The notes: generated from the sequence alone by a model not told the origin. Counted from the first letter of the stretch, positions 18,127 to 29,861 are shown. The stretch: DNA of 64,000 nt from Rhizobium sp. Q54 (GCA_945860165.1 CAMAPL010000004.1:110831-174830), one strand, 5' to 3'. Translations and numbers: made by a program.

Positions 18127-18453
18127 ATGGAGATTTTCACCGGTTCGATTGAACTCCAGCTTCTGTTCTGGAGCGTGGTGCTGGGGCTGGTGCAGCTGGT
18201 CATCGCCACCACCTTGGCGACCAAGGACCAGGGGCTGGCCTACAACCTGTCGCCGCGCGACCTGCCGGCACCGCCGGTCACGGCGCTGGTCAAGGAAAGC
18301 GAGCTCAGCGCCTTGGGCGCGCACCTCTATTTCTGGGCGCGCCTGCTCTATGTGCCGGTCTATGCCGCCGCCATCCCGCTGGCGCGCACCCTGGTCTGGG
18401 CGGTGTCCATCCCGGGGCTGGTGCTGGTGCTGTTGTCGGTCGGTGCGGCCTAG
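18127..18453 (+). CDS. MAPEG-family membrane protein
   Basis: 108 residues with four hydrophobic helices. The MAPEG family (membrane-associated proteins in eicosanoid and glutathione metabolism) is recognised from the second-helix region RDLPAPPVTALVKESELSALGAHLYFWARLLYVPVYA. Bacterial members are inner-membrane proteins, some with glutathione transferase activity; the substrate is not known. It starts at ATG 18127 after ACAGGAG. It lies just ahead of a hairpin repeat that may end its transcript. Confidence 0.88.
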   Translation: MEIFTGSIELQLLFWSVVLGLVQLVIATTLATKDQGLAYNLSPRDLPAPPVTALVKESELSALGAHLYFWARLLYVPVYAAAIPLARTLVWAVSIPGLVLVLLSVGAA

Positions 18454-18514
18454 CTTTTCTTATTCGCAAAGCGAATTAGAAAAGCTGGCCCCGCTTCGAG
18501 TGAAGCGAGGGCGG
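18452..18514. repeat. Hairpin repeat, family C, copy 1
   Basis: AGCTTTTCT and AGAAAAGCT pair around a small inner hairpin (TTCGCAAAGCGAA), followed by GGCCCCGCTTCGAG and CGAGGGCG. The same blocks occur in reverse orientation at 24066-24140 with a different inner hairpin. It lies between convergent genes. Confidence 0.7.
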
Positions 18515-18522
18515 CGCTTGGT

Positions 18523-18738
18523 TCAGCTATGGCGGCGCTTGATGATGGCGTTCAGCTTGTCCGGCAGATGCGAGACCTGATACTCGCGGTCCCAGGCAAG
18601 CTTGGCTTCGGCCAGGATTTTTTCGCGGGCCTCGGGCGGCAGATGCGACCAGGCCGCCATCACGCCCGAACCCAGACGGCGCACCAGGCACTCGTCCTCG
18701 GACGGATATTTGAACTGTTTGTCTTGCACCAAAGCCAT
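18523..18738 (-). CDS. Small conserved-looking protein, unknown
   Basis: 71 residues from ATG 18738 (MALVQDKQFKYPSEDECLVR), ending KLNAIIKRRHS. It is acidic/basic mixed, soluble and helical (LPPEAREKILAEAKLAWDRE), with no cysteine motif or membrane segment. The frame is open back to 18876, but the upstream part is Arg/Ser-rich and unlike a natural N-terminus. No function is assigned. Confidence 0.6.
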   Translation of the reverse strand: MALVQDKQFKYPSEDECLVRRLGSGVMAAWSHLPPEAREKILAEAKLAWDREYQVSHLPDKLNAIIKRRHS

Positions 18739-18892
18739 ACGCCTGGTCCCTTCCTTCATTCGTTGATGAGACCGGGCGAAGCGGGAACTTCGACGCGACG
18801 GCATTCCGGGAGCAATAAACTCAACCCGGTAAAAACCTAGACCGGATTGCGGGTTGTTGTGAACGAAAAAACGCACCGCGGATAATTAAGGC

Positions 18893-19282
18893 CTAACGGC
18901 CTTTCTTTTTCTGGGCCTTGCGGGCGGCATAGCGCGCATCGCGCTTGGCCTTCTGCTCGGTTTCCAGGGCTTCCATCGCCGCGACACGCTCCTCATGCTC
19001 GCGTTCCGCCTGCGCCTTGGCTTCGATTTCGGCCTGCTTGCGGCGTTCTTCTTCTTCCTTGCGGCGCTTTTCCGTCTCGATGGCGGCCAGGCGCTTTTCC
19101 TCGGTGCGGCGGGCTGCGCGTTCGTCGCGCGCGACGGCAATCGCCTTGCGCTCCTCGGTCTTGGATTCAAAATTGACCTTGGTGGCTTCCGCCCGAATCT
19201 TGGCCTTGGCCAGCATTTCCGCGCGCGCCTTGGCGGCGGTATCCATACGGTCGTTGAACTTGGTTTCTTTAAAGCCGGCCAT
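18893..19282 (-). CDS. DUF6481-family charged coiled-coil protein
   Basis: 129 residues starting MAGFKETKFNDRMDTAAKAR, then one long Glu/Lys/Arg/Ala helix (residues about 40-120, for example EKRRKEEEERRKQAEIEAKA) and a basic tail KAQKKKGR. The start block matches the small alphaproteobacterial DUF6481 group. No catalytic residues; probably a coiled-coil or nucleic-acid-binding small protein (inference). It lies downstream of panD on the same strand (15 bases). Confidence 0.75.
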   Translation of the reverse strand: MAGFKETKFNDRMDTAAKARAEMLAKAKIRAEATKVNFESKTEERKAIAVARDERAARRTEEKRLAAIETEKRRKEEEERRKQAEIEAKAQAEREHEERVAAMEALETEQKAKRDARYAARKAQKKKGR

Positions 19283-19297
19283 ACGTGAAGTTTTCTC

Positions 19298-19671
19298 TCA
19301 GGTTTCCATGATGCGGAGGTTGGGCGCCAGCGGGCGGTTGGCCGCGTCGACCAGCAGGACGCGCGGCTGCCAGACTTTGGCTTCGGCCTCTTCCATGCGG
19401 GCATAGGCGATGATGATGACCAGATCGTCCTTCTGGGCGAGACGGGCGGCGGCGCCATTAATGCCGATGGTGCCCGAGCCAGCGGGCGCAGGAATGGCAT
19501 AGGTGGTGAACCGGTTGCCATTGTTGATGTTCAGCACATCAACCTGCTCGTGCGGCAGGATGCCGGCGCGTTCCATCAGCGTAGAATCCACGCTGATGGA
19601 GCCTTCATAGTGAAGGTCGCACTGGGTCACCGTGGCGCGGTGGATTTTGCCTTTGAGCAGTGTCAGCAGCA

Positions 19672-19672
<1 letters not shown>
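19298..19672 (-). CDS. panD: Aspartate 1-decarboxylase precursor
   Basis: Makes beta-alanine for pantothenate. 124 residues, starting [16 protein letters not shown]. The self-processing site is the Gly-Ser of [12 protein letters not shown] (Ser becomes the pyruvoyl group). [12 protein letters not shown] and [22 protein letters not shown] complete the fold. The same frame is open far upstream inside rpoD, but the family start is ATG 19672, which overlaps the rpoD stop as TAATG. This places panD in the dnaG-rpoD transcript, an uncommon partner. Confidence 0.95.
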
Positions 19673-22065
<2,393 letters not shown>

Positions 22066-22077
22066 GCTTGAACTATC

Positions 22078-23883
22078 CTAAATGTTGCCGCGCCCATCGT
22101 TCGGCCGGTCTGAAAGCGCCTTGCGACGCTCCAGCAGGCGCCGCGCATCGGTCGGGTGCCCCGCCAGCTCGCGCAAATCCGAGACGGCGCGCTGGAAACT
22201 GGCATGGGGGTCTTCGACCGGATGGCCCGCAAAACGCGCGAGCAGTTCGGCCATTCCCTTACGCGTGAAATGGGTTTGAACTCCAGCTTTTTCAAGGCTG
22301 GAGCCGGAGGCGGCGAGGTTTAGAAGTTCGTGGCGCAGCCTGTCAAGCGAAGGGTCCTGCAGGTCCAGAACCGCCAGCGATTCAGCCTCCGCGAGTGCAA
22401 TTTCGGGGGATTCAACCAAAAGTCGGCCAAGTTCCATCTCCTTCGCGGCCCGTACCCCCGCCTGCCCTCCCCGGACCAGGGCGCTGCCCTGGACGCTAGA
22501 GGAGACCGCTTCCGGGGAACCCGGCAGGGGACGGGGCGGCTTGAAGTCGCCCCGGAACTTGCCCATCTGGCGGGCGGCAGGCCGGGCGGACCCCCGGGAT
22601 GGGGTTGGTGCGCGCCGTTTGAAGTTCTCGAACACCAGCTGGTCGAACCCGCGCCGGTAGTAATCGGCGACTTTGGAGTCCGTAATCCGGTCCACGATCT
22701 CTTTGAGATTGTGTTCCAGCCCGGCGCGGCGCTCGGGCGTCGCCAGATCCTTGCCTTCGGTTTCGGTGCGCCACAACAGCTGCGACAGCGGCAGCGCGGT
22801 CTCCAGCTGCACCGACATAGCGCCCGCGCCATGGTGGGCGATGAAACTGTCAGGGTCTTCGCCGTCGGGAAGAAACACAAAGCGCAGGCTGTAGCCGGCC
22901 TTGAGATGCGGCAGCGCCAGATGGGCGGCGCGATGGGCGGCCTTCAAGCCCGCCGCATCGCCGTCAAATGCCAGGATGGGTTCGGGCGCGGTACGCCACA
23001 GAAGATGCAACTGGTCTTCGGTCAGCGCCGTGCCAAGCGGCGCAACGGCATGGGCAAAGCCTGCGCGCACCAGCGCGATCACATCCATATAGCCTTCGGC
23101 GACGATGATCGTGCCGGGTTTGATGGCCGCTGCGCGCGCCGTGGCAAAATTGTAAAGCTGCAACCCCTTGGAAAAGAGAGAAGTTTCGCCGGTATTGATG
23201 TATTTGGGCTTGGCGTCGGCTTCCAGTGCGCGGGCGCCAAAAGCCACGATGCGGCTGCGCCCGTCGCCGATGGGAAACATCACCCGGTTGTAGAAGAAAT
23301 CGCGCATCGGGCGGCCATCATCGGCCGAGCGGGCCAGGCCGGCGGCGATGATGTCGGCCTGGGTGACGTTCTGCGCCGTGAGATGCTGGATCAGGGCATT
23401 GTTGCCAGAGGGCGCATAGCCCAGGCGAAACTGTTTCGCCGCCGCGCCGTCCAGCCCGCGCCCTTTCAGGTAATCGCGAGCCTCGCGACCGCCCGGCTCG
23501 AACAATTGCGCTTCGTAAAACTTCGCCGCCAGTTCAACGATGTCGTAGAGCGATTTTTTCTTCTGCTCACGCTCTTCGTCTTCCGGCGACCATTTGGGCA
23601 GTTCGACGCCGACTTCCGCCGCCAGCTTTTCCACGGCTTCCGGAAAAGACAGGCCTTCGGTTTCGGTCAGCCACTTGAAGGCGTCGCCGCCCTTGCCGCA
23701 GCCGAAACATTTGTAGAGGCGGCGCTCATTCTCGACCTTGAAGCTGGGGGATTTCTCGGCATGGAAGGGGCAGCAGCCCCACATCACCCGGCCCTTGCGC
23801 ACCAGCTTGACGCGGCGGCCCACCAGCGCGACCAGATCGGTCCGCCGCCGGATTTCTTCCAGCAATCCTTCGCCATAGCGCAT
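22078..23883 (-). CDS. dnaG: DNA primase
   Basis: Makes RNA primers at the replication fork. 601 residues. The N-terminal CHC2 zinc finger is CPFHAEKSPSF...YKCFGCGKGG (residues about 38-62). The TOPRIM core has IIVAEGYMDVIAL (catalytic Glu) and ILAFDGDAAGLKAA (the DxD position reads DGD). The C-terminal helicase-binding domain is present but divergent. It is first gene of the dnaG-rpoD-panD run, the classic macromolecular-synthesis arrangement without rpsU. Confidence 0.96.
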   Translation of the reverse strand: MRYGEGLLEEIRRRTDLVALVGRRVKLVRKGRVMWGCCPFHAEKSPSFKVENERRLYKCFGCGKGGDAFKWLTETEGLSFPEAVEKLAAEVGVELPKWSPEDEEREQKKKSLYDIVELAAKFYEAQLFEPGGREARDYLKGRGLDGAAAKQFRLGYAPSGNNALIQHLTAQNVTQADIIAAGLARSADDGRPMRDFFYNRVMFPIGDGRSRIVAFGARALEADAKPKYINTGETSLFSKGLQLYNFATARAAAIKPGTIIVAEGYMDVIALVRAGFAHAVAPLGTALTEDQLHLLWRTAPEPILAFDGDAAGLKAAHRAAHLALPHLKAGYSLRFVFLPDGEDPDSFIAHHGAGAMSVQLETALPLSQLLWRTETEGKDLATPERRAGLEHNLKEIVDRITDSKVADYYRRGFDQLVFENFKRRAPTPSRGSARPAARQMGKFRGDFKPPRPLPGSPEAVSSSVQGSALVRGGQAGVRAAKEMELGRLLVESPEIALAEAESLAVLDLQDPSLDRLRHELLNLAASGSSLEKAGVQTHFTRKGMAELLARFAGHPVEDPHASFQRAVSDLRELAGHPTDARRLLERRKALSDRPNDGRGNI

Positions 23884-24065
23884 GGGGCCATTCTAGGCGC
23901 AAAGCGGCGGCAAATGGGGGCCGCAGACCCGCGATTCCTGTGAATCAGGGGCCGAAAACTCGGGAATCCCGCCCTTTTCCCGCCGAATTTAGCATAGGCG
24001 CGAGAGATTTTGTGGCCTGAGCAGGGTTGTCTAGCGACAGCGTAGCCAACGAGCCATGTGCTAGC

Positions 24066-24140
24066 ACCGCCCTCGCCCGCTATGCGGGCTCGAAGCGGGG
24101 CCAGCTTTTCTAAGCTCACTGCGCTCGCCAAGAAAAGCTA
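24066..24140. repeat. Hairpin repeat, family C, copy 2 (inverted)
   Basis: On the minus strand it reads AGCTTTTCT, an inner hairpin, AGAAAAGCTGGCCCCGCTTC, then GAGCCCGC-ATA-GCGGGC. Compared with the copy at 18452 the outer blocks are the same and the inner hairpins differ. The rest of the 273-base gap between dnaG and the acetyltransferase pseudogene shows no gene. Confidence 0.7.
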
Positions 24141-24156
24141 GGCCAAAGATCCGCGC

Positions 24157-24582
24157 CTAGAGCTTTTTCATGAAGTGGAAGGAGACTATCGGCATCCCCA
24201 TCCGGAAATAGAATTTGTGCGCCCCGGTGCGATGGGTGCCGGAGTCCAGACGCAAGCAGGCACAACCTCCATCGCGCGCCACCTGCTCCATCCAGCCCAG
24301 AAGTTTTTCGCCGAAGCCCTTGGAGCGCTGATCTTCGCGGGTCACCAGATCGTCGACATACAGGGTTTTGTCGGTGGCCATACATTCCAGGACGGGAAAG
24401 TCGGACACCGCGACCACCTCGCCATTGTCTTCCAGATAGATCAGCCGCCAATTCTGCTCGGCCTGCTGGCGCTTGCTGCGAACGAGGAATTCTTACTCGC
24501 CAATGGCGGGACGCAACTGCTGCATCACCCCGGCGCAGCGGCGGATACCGGCGTCGCTGACGGCGAGCCTGATATCGCTCAT
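24157..24582 (-). pseudogene. GNAT N-acetyltransferase with in-frame TAA at codon 30
   Basis: Start ATG 24582 overlaps the stop of the YqeY gene as ATGA, and the frame reads MSDIRLAVSDAGIRRCAGVM then QQLRPAIGE-stop-EFLVRSKRQQ and on to a complete GNAT core. The core has the acetyl-CoA loop DQRSKGFGEKLLGWME and the C-terminal HKFYFRMGMPIVSFHFMKKL. The stop (TAA, 24493-24495) sits where the frame otherwise continues without a break, so a single base change has interrupted the gene. A GTG restart near 24417 could give only the core. Substrate unknown. Confidence 0.8.
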
Positions 24583-25043
24583 TTGCCGCTCAATGCATCC
24601 TTAGTGGTGCCGCTGGCCTTGGAGAAGTCCATCTGGCCGGCGAAACGCTCTTTCAGCACCGCCATTACCTTGCCCATGTCCTTGACGGACGCGGCGCCGA
24701 CCTCGGCAATGGTTTTCGTCACGGCATCCTTCAGCGCCGCATCGTCCATCTGGGCGGGCATGAAGGAGCGGATGACCTCGATCTCGCCGCGCTCATTGGC
24801 GGCCAGTTCGGGGCGGTTGCCGGCGTCGAAGGCGGTGGCGGATTCCTCGCGCTGCTTGATCATCTTGGCCAGCAAAGTGAGGATTTCATCCTCGCCAATC
24901 AGCTCCTTGCTGGTTTCGCTGCGGGCGGCGATGTCGCGGTCCTTCAGCGCCGCCAGCATCAGGCGAACCGTGGACAGGCGCTTGGCATCCTTGGCCTTCA
25001 TCGCTTCTTTCATGGCGTTGGTGAGCTGGACACGCAGGGACAT
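24579..25043 (-). CDS. GatB/YqeY domain-containing protein
   Basis: 154 residues, all helical, starting MSLRVQLTNAMKEAMKAKDA. Family marks are RLSTVRLMLAALKDRDIAAR, LLAKMIKQREESATAFDAGNR and IRSFMPAQMDDAALKDAV. It resembles the tRNA-binding tail of amidotransferase subunit GatB, but free-standing YqeY proteins have no proven role. It is divergent from carA, and its stop overlaps the start of the interrupted GNAT gene. Confidence 0.92.
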   Translation of the reverse strand: MSLRVQLTNAMKEAMKAKDAKRLSTVRLMLAALKDRDIAARSETSKELIGEDEILTLLAKMIKQREESATAFDAGNRPELAANERGEIEVIRSFMPAQMDDAALKDAVTKTIAEVGAASVKDMGKVMAVLKERFAGQMDFSKASGTTKDALSGK

Positions 25044-25128
25044 AGATTTTTCTTTCTTTGGCGTGCGTGGAACCTAGCGGGAAACCGAGGATAATTCCAA
25101 CCCGTTGATTTTGCATGATTAGTTTGAG

Positions 25129-25157
25129 TTGACGCGAAGGGCCGGTCTCCCTATTTT
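25129..25157 (+). promoter_or_regulatory. Predicted carA promoter
   Basis: TTGACG (25129-25134), exactly 17 bases, then TATTTT (25152-25157). carA begins at 25179, so the leader would be about 15 bases. Confidence 0.55.
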
Positions 25158-25178
25158 CGCGCAAATTCGAGGCCTTCC

Positions 25179-26372
25179 ATGATCGATACACCCAAAGCCC
25201 ACGCCGCCCCCGCGGCGGATGCGTTTTCGTGCGCCCCTTTCAGCAAAGGAGGCTTGATGCTGGCCGACGGCACCTTCTTCGAAGGCGCCGGTTTCGGCGC
25301 GGTGGGCTCAGCGATCGGTGAAGTCTGCTTCAACACCGCCATGACCGGCTATCAGGAAATACTCAGTGACCCGTCCTATGCCGGCCAGATCATCGCCTTC
25401 ACCTTTCCCCATATCGGCATCGTAGGCACAAACGACGAAGACATTGAAACCGTGACGCCCGCCGTGCGCGGCCTGATCGTGCGCGCCGACGCCAGCCATC
25501 CTTCCAACTATCGCAGCCTGCTGGCGCTGGATGGCTGGCTGAAGAAACACAACATCCCGGCGGTGGCGGGCATCGACACCCGCGCCCTCACCAGCCTGAT
25601 CCGCGAAAAAGGCATGCCGCATGGCGTGGTGGTCAATCTGGGGGCCGAGGAACTGGACCGCAACGCGCTGGTGAAACAGGCTAGGTCTTTCGCCGGCCTG
25701 GAAGGCCTCGACCTGGCCAAGACCGTGACGTCCACCCAGACCTATAAATGGGACTGGATGCCTTGGGCCTGGAACGAAGGTTACGCGAAAGAAGACAAGC
25801 CCAGCTTCCGCGTCACCGTGATCGATTATGGCGTCAAGCGGAACATCCTGCGCCTGCTGGCAGGCATGGGCGCCGATATCACCGTGGTGCCGGCCAATTC
25901 CACCGCCGACGATGTCCTAAAGCACAAGCCGCATGGCGTGCTGCTGTCGAACGGTCCTGGCGATCCGGCGGCGACCGGCGCCTATGCCATTCCCACCATC
26001 CAGGGCCTGATCGCATCCGGCGTGCCGGTGTTCGGCATCTGCCTGGGCCATCAGATGCTGGGCCTGGCGCTGGGCGCCAAGACGCGAAAGATGGCGCAGG
26101 GCCATCACGGCGCCAATCATCCGGTCAAGGATCTCACCACCGGCAAGGTCGAGATTGTTTCGATGAATCACGGCTTCACGGTGGACCGCGAAAGCCTGCC
26201 CAAGGGCGTGACGGAGACGCATGTCTCACTGTTCGACGACACCAATTGCGGCATTGCCGTCGAGGGCAAGGACGTGTTCAGCGTCCAGTATCACCCCGAA
26301 GCGTCACCGGGACCGATGGACTCGCACTATCTGTTCGAGCGGTTCGCGGAAGCGGCGAAGAAGCGGGCCTAA
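25179..26372 (+). CDS. carA: Carbamoyl-phosphate synthase small subunit
   Basis: Glutamine amidotransferase subunit that feeds ammonia to CarB for arginine and pyrimidine synthesis. 397 residues. The N-terminal CarA domain has FNTAMTGYQEILSDPSY and GIDTRALTSLIREKG. The class I amidotransferase domain has the nucleophile in FGICLGHQMLGLALG and His/Glu in VQYHPEASPGP. carB does not follow: the next gene is on the other strand, so the large subunit lies elsewhere. Start chosen at ATG 25179; an internal ATG at 25257 would remove an unusual Ala-rich N-terminus. Confidence 0.96.
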   Translation: MIDTPKAHAAPAADAFSCAPFSKGGLMLADGTFFEGAGFGAVGSAIGEVCFNTAMTGYQEILSDPSYAGQIIAFTFPHIGIVGTNDEDIETVTPAVRGLIVRADASHPSNYRSLLALDGWLKKHNIPAVAGIDTRALTSLIREKGMPHGVVVNLGAEELDRNALVKQARSFAGLEGLDLAKTVTSTQTYKWDWMPWAWNEGYAKEDKPSFRVTVIDYGVKRNILRLLAGMGADITVVPANSTADDVLKHKPHGVLLSNGPGDPAATGAYAIPTIQGLIASGVPVFGICLGHQMLGLALGAKTRKMAQGHHGANHPVKDLTTGKVEIVSMNHGFTVDRESLPKGVTETHVSLFDDTNCGIAVEGKDVFSVQYHPEASPGPMDSHYLFERFAEAAKKRA

Positions 26373-26378
26373 CCTCAC

Positions 26379-26484
26379 TGTCATTCCCGGCCGAGCGTTG
26401 CGGAAGCAACCCGAGGGGGAGGGTCTTTAGCAGCTGGATACCCTTCCCTCACAGCGGCTTAGCCGCTGTTCGCCGGGAATGACA
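26379..26484. repeat. Dispersed palindromic element, family B, copy 1
   Basis: Starts TGTCATTCCCGGCCGAGC and ends in the inverse CGCCGGGAATGACA, with inner hairpins (GTTGC...GCAAC; CAGCGGCTTAGCCGCTG). It lies between convergent carA and the DUF4893 gene. The same ends occur at 60785 and, more diverged, at 30931. Confidence 0.75.
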
Positions 26485-26491
26485 ACAGTAG

Positions 26492-27113
26492 CTACCGCAC
26501 CAACTCCACCACATCCAGCAACGACTCCTGCACCGCCGGAATTTCCAGCCGCAGGTGATTGTTGCCGATGCCAGTCAGCAGGCCGATCTGGTCATCCGGT
26601 GTCACCGCCGCGCCGATCGACGGTGTTCGGCCCGAATAATTGTCCCACGGCTCGCCGCGCACCGAAGACGCGCCCAGATACACCCAGGCGCCCTTTTCCG
26701 GATATGAGGAAGCCCGCCATGCGCTGGCTGCCATTCAGCTTCTCGAACACCAGTCCGCCATTGTGGGGACGGATGCGGCAGCTGAACCACTGGTCATAGA
26801 CCATGTAGGAACTTATGCCGCCCAGCTTGATCTGGCGGCAGCGCCAGTTGCCGATCATGGCATTGGCGGGAATGTCGCGGCCCTCGGGCTGCATCACGCG
26901 CGGGATGGCGCGCCAGTCGCCGCGGCCCTCGCCATTTTGCGCGTCGGCAAGCGCGCGGGCGCGGGTCTGGGGCAATTGCACCAGCCGATCAATATCGGGA
27001 TCGGAAGCCTGGCTCTGCCAATTGGCAAGCACAGGTGTTGCGGCGGCCAGCGTCAGCGCTGTCGCCAAAAATACGTCATGAATCCGCACGTCCATCGGGA
27101 TGCTCCTGGCCAT
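26492..27113 (-). pseudogene. DUF4893 protein, frameshifted
   Basis: Exported protein (signal segment VFLATALTLAAATPVLA) whose DUF4893 domain is split over two frames. Frame one has DIDRLVQLPQTRARALADA, NWRCRQIKLGG and GLVFEKLNGSQRMAGF; frame two continues YPEKGAWVYLGASSVRGEP, AVTPDDQIGLL and ends LLDVVELVR. The switch falls near 26700-26712 and fits one extra base. Together the pieces have the normal length for this family of unknown function, so the break looks recent or artefactual. Start may be ATG 27095 rather than 27113. Confidence 0.78.
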
Positions 27114-27933
27114 TTTCGGGCGGAGTCCATCCGTTCAGATCCGCGGTCGGCGGCATGCCGATCACGTTGAAGCCGGAGTCGACGAAATGAATTTCGCCGG
27201 TGACACCACCTGCCAGGTCACTAAGCAAATACAATGCCGCGCTGCCGACATGGTTAAGGTCCACGGTTCTCTTGAGCGGCGCGTGCGCCTTGTTCCATTT
27301 GAACACGGTGCGGGCATCGCCCACCGCCGCGCCCGCCAGGGTGCGCATCGGGCCGGCCGAGATGGCGTTGACCCGGATATTGTCACGGCCCAGATCGGCG
27401 GCGAGATAGCGCACGCTTGCCTCCAGCGCGGCTTTTGCAATTCCCATGACATTGTAGTTGGGCATGACGCGCTGGGCGCCCAGATAGGTCAGCGTGACTA
27501 GCGCACCGCCCCTGGGCATTAGCGATGCAGCGCGCTGGGCCACGGCGGTGAAGGAATAGCAGGAAATATCGAGGCTTCTGGCGAAATTGGCGCGACTGGT
27601 ATCGACGTAGCGCCCCTTCAATTCGTCGCGGTCCGAGAAGGCCAAGGAGTGGACCAGGAAGTCCAGGCCGCCCCATTCCTCCTTGATGGTGGCAAAGACG
27701 GTGTCGAGCTGCTCGTCGCTTTCGACATCGGCGGGCAGCACGATGGACGAGCCGATAGAGGCCGCCAGCGGCTTTAACCGTTTGGCCTGGGCGTTGCCCT
27801 GATAGGTAAAGGCAATCTCGGCCCCTTGGGACGACAGGGTCTGGGCGATGCCCCAGGCGATGGAATGGTCGTTCGCCACCCCCATGATCAGGCCGCGCTT
27901 GCCGGCCATCAATCCCGTTTTGGCCTCAGCCAT
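27076..27933 (-). CDS. fabI: Enoyl-[acyl-carrier-protein] reductase (NADH)
   Basis: Last reduction in each fatty acid elongation cycle. From ATG 27933 (MAEAKTGLMAGKRGLIMGVA), preceded by GGGA, it is 285 residues; ATG 27963 is an alternative without a ribosome site. SDR fold: the cofactor loop is GVANDHSIAWGIA and the active site Y-x6-K is in YNVMGIAKAALEAS. The C-terminal tail (ENGQEHPDGRADS) is longer than in most. It overlaps the 5' end of the DUF4893 gene by 38 bases and follows fabB closely. The target family of triclosan. Confidence 0.95.
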   Translation of the reverse strand: MAEAKTGLMAGKRGLIMGVANDHSIAWGIAQTLSSQGAEIAFTYQGNAQAKRLKPLAASIGSSIVLPADVESDEQLDTVFATIKEEWGGLDFLVHSLAFSDRDELKGRYVDTSRANFARSLDISCYSFTAVAQRAASLMPRGGALVTLTYLGAQRVMPNYNVMGIAKAALEASVRYLAADLGRDNIRVNAISAGPMRTLAGAAVGDARTVFKWNKAHAPLKRTVDLNHVGSAALYLLSDLAGGVTGEIHFVDSGFNVIGMPPTADLNGWTPPENGQEHPDGRADS

Positions 27934-27972
27934 AATGTGATCCCGCGGAGTTTTCTGTTCCATTCTGGGACA

Positions 27973-29193
27973 TCACTTCTCAAAGCGCTGGAAGACCAGC
28001 GAGGCATTGGTGCCGCCGAAGCCGAAGCTGTTCGACAAGGCGACATTGATCTGGGCGTTGTCGATGCGCTGGCGCACGATATTTGCACCTTCGACGGCAG
28101 GGTCGAGGGTCTGGATATTGGCGCTTTCGCAGATGAAGCTGTTCTGCATCATCAGCAATGTGTAGATCGCCTCATGCACGCCGGCCGCGCCCTGGCTGTG
28201 GCCGGTGAGCGACTTGGTGGCGCTGATCGGCGGCGTCGTGGCGCCGAACACGGTCTTGATCGCGTTGATCTCGGGAATGTCACCGACCAGCGTCGAGGTG
28301 GCGTGCGGGTTGATGTAATCCACCGGCGCCTTCACATTCTCCAGCGCCAGCTGCATGCAGCGCACCGCGCCCTCGCCTGACGGGGCGACCATGTCGGCGC
28401 CATCGGCGGTGGCGCCATAGCCCACCAGTTCGGCATAGATCTTGGCGCTCCGCGCCTTGGCGTGTTCCAACTCTTCCATGACCAGGATGCCGCCGCCGCC
28501 GGAAATCACGAAGCCGTCGCGGTTGAGGTCATAGGCGCGCGACGCGCTTTCGGGCGAGGCGTTATACTTGGACGACATGGCGCCCATCGCGTCAAACAAT
28601 TCGCTGAGCGTCCAATCCAGTTCCTCGCCGCCACCCGCGAACATTACGTCCTGCTTGCCCCACTGGATCAGTTCATAGGCATTGCCAATGCAGTTGGCGG
28701 ACGTCGAACAGGCGCTGGAGATGGAATAATTATAGCCCTTGGTCTTGAACCAGGTGGACAGGTTGGCGCTGATGGTGGACGACATCGCCTTGGGCACTGC
28801 GAAAGGCCCGACACGCTTGGGCGAATTGTTCTGGCGGGTGATATCGGCGGCCTGGACAATGGCCTTGGTGCTGGGTCCGCCCGAGCCGACGATCAGGCCG
28901 GTCTTGGGATGGGACACGACGCCTTCCAGCAATCCGGCATCGGCGATGGCCTGGTTCATCGCCACCCAGCAATAGCCGGCGCTGTCGCCCTGGAAGCGCC
29001 GCGCGCGGCGGTCGACCACTTCGTCGAGATTGATCTTCAGGCTGCCATGCACCTGCGAACGAAAGCCCAGCCGGATATAATCTTCCGCCGCAACGATCCC
29101 TGAACGGGCGTGACGCAGCGAGTCGGTGACTTCATCGGCATTGTTGCCGATGGAAGACACGATGCCGAGGCCGGTAACGACCACTCTTCTCAT
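27973..29193 (-). CDS. fabB: 3-oxoacyl-[acyl-carrier-protein] synthase I
   Basis: Condensing enzyme needed, with FabA, for unsaturated fatty acids. 406 residues, thiolase fold. Active-site Cys in [20 protein letters not shown], the two catalytic His in NPHATST and [10 protein letters not shown], and the terminal [14 protein letters not shown]. The three genes fabA, fabB and fabI run in that order on the minus strand with 9-20 base gaps, a single operon. Confidence 0.96.
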   Translation of the reverse strand: MRRVVVTGLGIVSSIGNNADEVTDSLRHARSGIVAAEDYIRLGFRSQVHGSLKINLDEVVDRRARRFQGDSAGYCWVAMNQAIADAGLLEGVVSHPKTGLIVGSGGPSTKAIVQAADITRQNNSPKRVGPFAVPKAMSSTISANLSTWFKTKGYNYSISSACSTSANCIGNAYELIQWGKQDVMFAGGGEELDWTLSELFDAMGAMSSKYNASPESASRAYDLNRDGFVISGGGGILVMEELEHAKARSAKIYAELVGYGATADGADMVAPSGEGAVRCMQLALENVKAPVDYINPHATSTLVGDIPEINAIKTVFGATTPPISATKSLTGHSQGAAGVHEAIYTLLMMQNSFICESANIQTLDPAVEGANIVRQRIDNAQINVALSNSFGFGGTNASLVFQRFEK

Positions 29194-29213
29194 AGTTATC
29201 CTCTATCAGGCGT

Positions 29214-29762
29214 TCAGGCGGAGGCGGGCGCACCCTGCGCCAGGGCAGCCGTATCGGTAAACAGGCCGACCCGCAGGCTCTTGGCCTCATAGATGACTTT
29301 GCCATCCACCTTCATGACGCCGTCGGCGATGCCCAATACCAGCTTGCGAATGATCACGCGCTTTAGATTGATGACATAGGTGATCTTCTTGGCGGTGGGC
29401 AGCACCATGCCGGTGAACTTCACTTCGTCCACGCCCAGCGCGCGGCCACGACCCTGGCCACCCATCCAGCCCAGGAAAAAGCCAACCAGCTGCCACAGTG
29501 CGTCCAGCCCCAGGCAGCCCGGCATGACCGGATCGCCTTCGAAATGGCATTTGAAGAACCAGAGGTCAGGATTGATGTCAAACTCGGCGATGATCTCGCC
29601 CTTGCCGGCGTCGCCGCCATCCGCGGTGATGGAGGTGATGCGGTCGAACATCAGCATGGGGGGCATGGGCAGCTGAGCATTGCCGGGACCGAAAAGGTCG
29701 CCACGGGCACAGGCCAGGAGGCCCTGAAGGTCAAAACTGGATTTCCGCAACGGCTGGTCCAC
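29214..29762 (-). CDS. fabA: 3-hydroxydecanoyl-ACP dehydratase/isomerase
   Basis: Dehydrates 3-hydroxydecanoyl-ACP and isomerises the product to the cis-3 form, the branch point for unsaturated fatty acids. 182 residues, starting with GTG at 29762 ([19 protein letters not shown]). The hotdog fold carries the active-site His in [20 protein letters not shown], and the second catalytic residue is the Asp of that [11 protein letters not shown] helix. Its leader contains a 10-base tandem (CCTATTCCTT twice, plus strand 29768-29789) covering the ribosome-site region. It is divergent from irr, so a shared control region is likely. Confidence 0.95.
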   Translation of the reverse strand: MDQPLRKSSFDLQGLLACARGDLFGPGNAQLPMPPMLMFDRITSITADGGDAGKGEIIAEFDINPDLWFFKCHFEGDPVMPGCLGLDALWQLVGFFLGWMGGQGRGRALGVDEVKFTGMVLPTAKKITYVINLKRVIIRKLVLGIADGVMKVDGKVIYEAKSLRVGLFTDTAALAQGAPASA

Positions 29763-29861
29763 TTTATCCTATTCCTTATCCTATTCCTTGAAAACTCAGG
29801 CGTTTCCGTTCGGGTTCCCTACCCGAAAAGCAGAAGATGGGCTACCGCGAAACGTCCCTTG

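Noticed and set aside
22330..23943. 537-codon open frame antisense to dnaG
   Set aside because: Shadow frame; dnaG is intact on the other strand.
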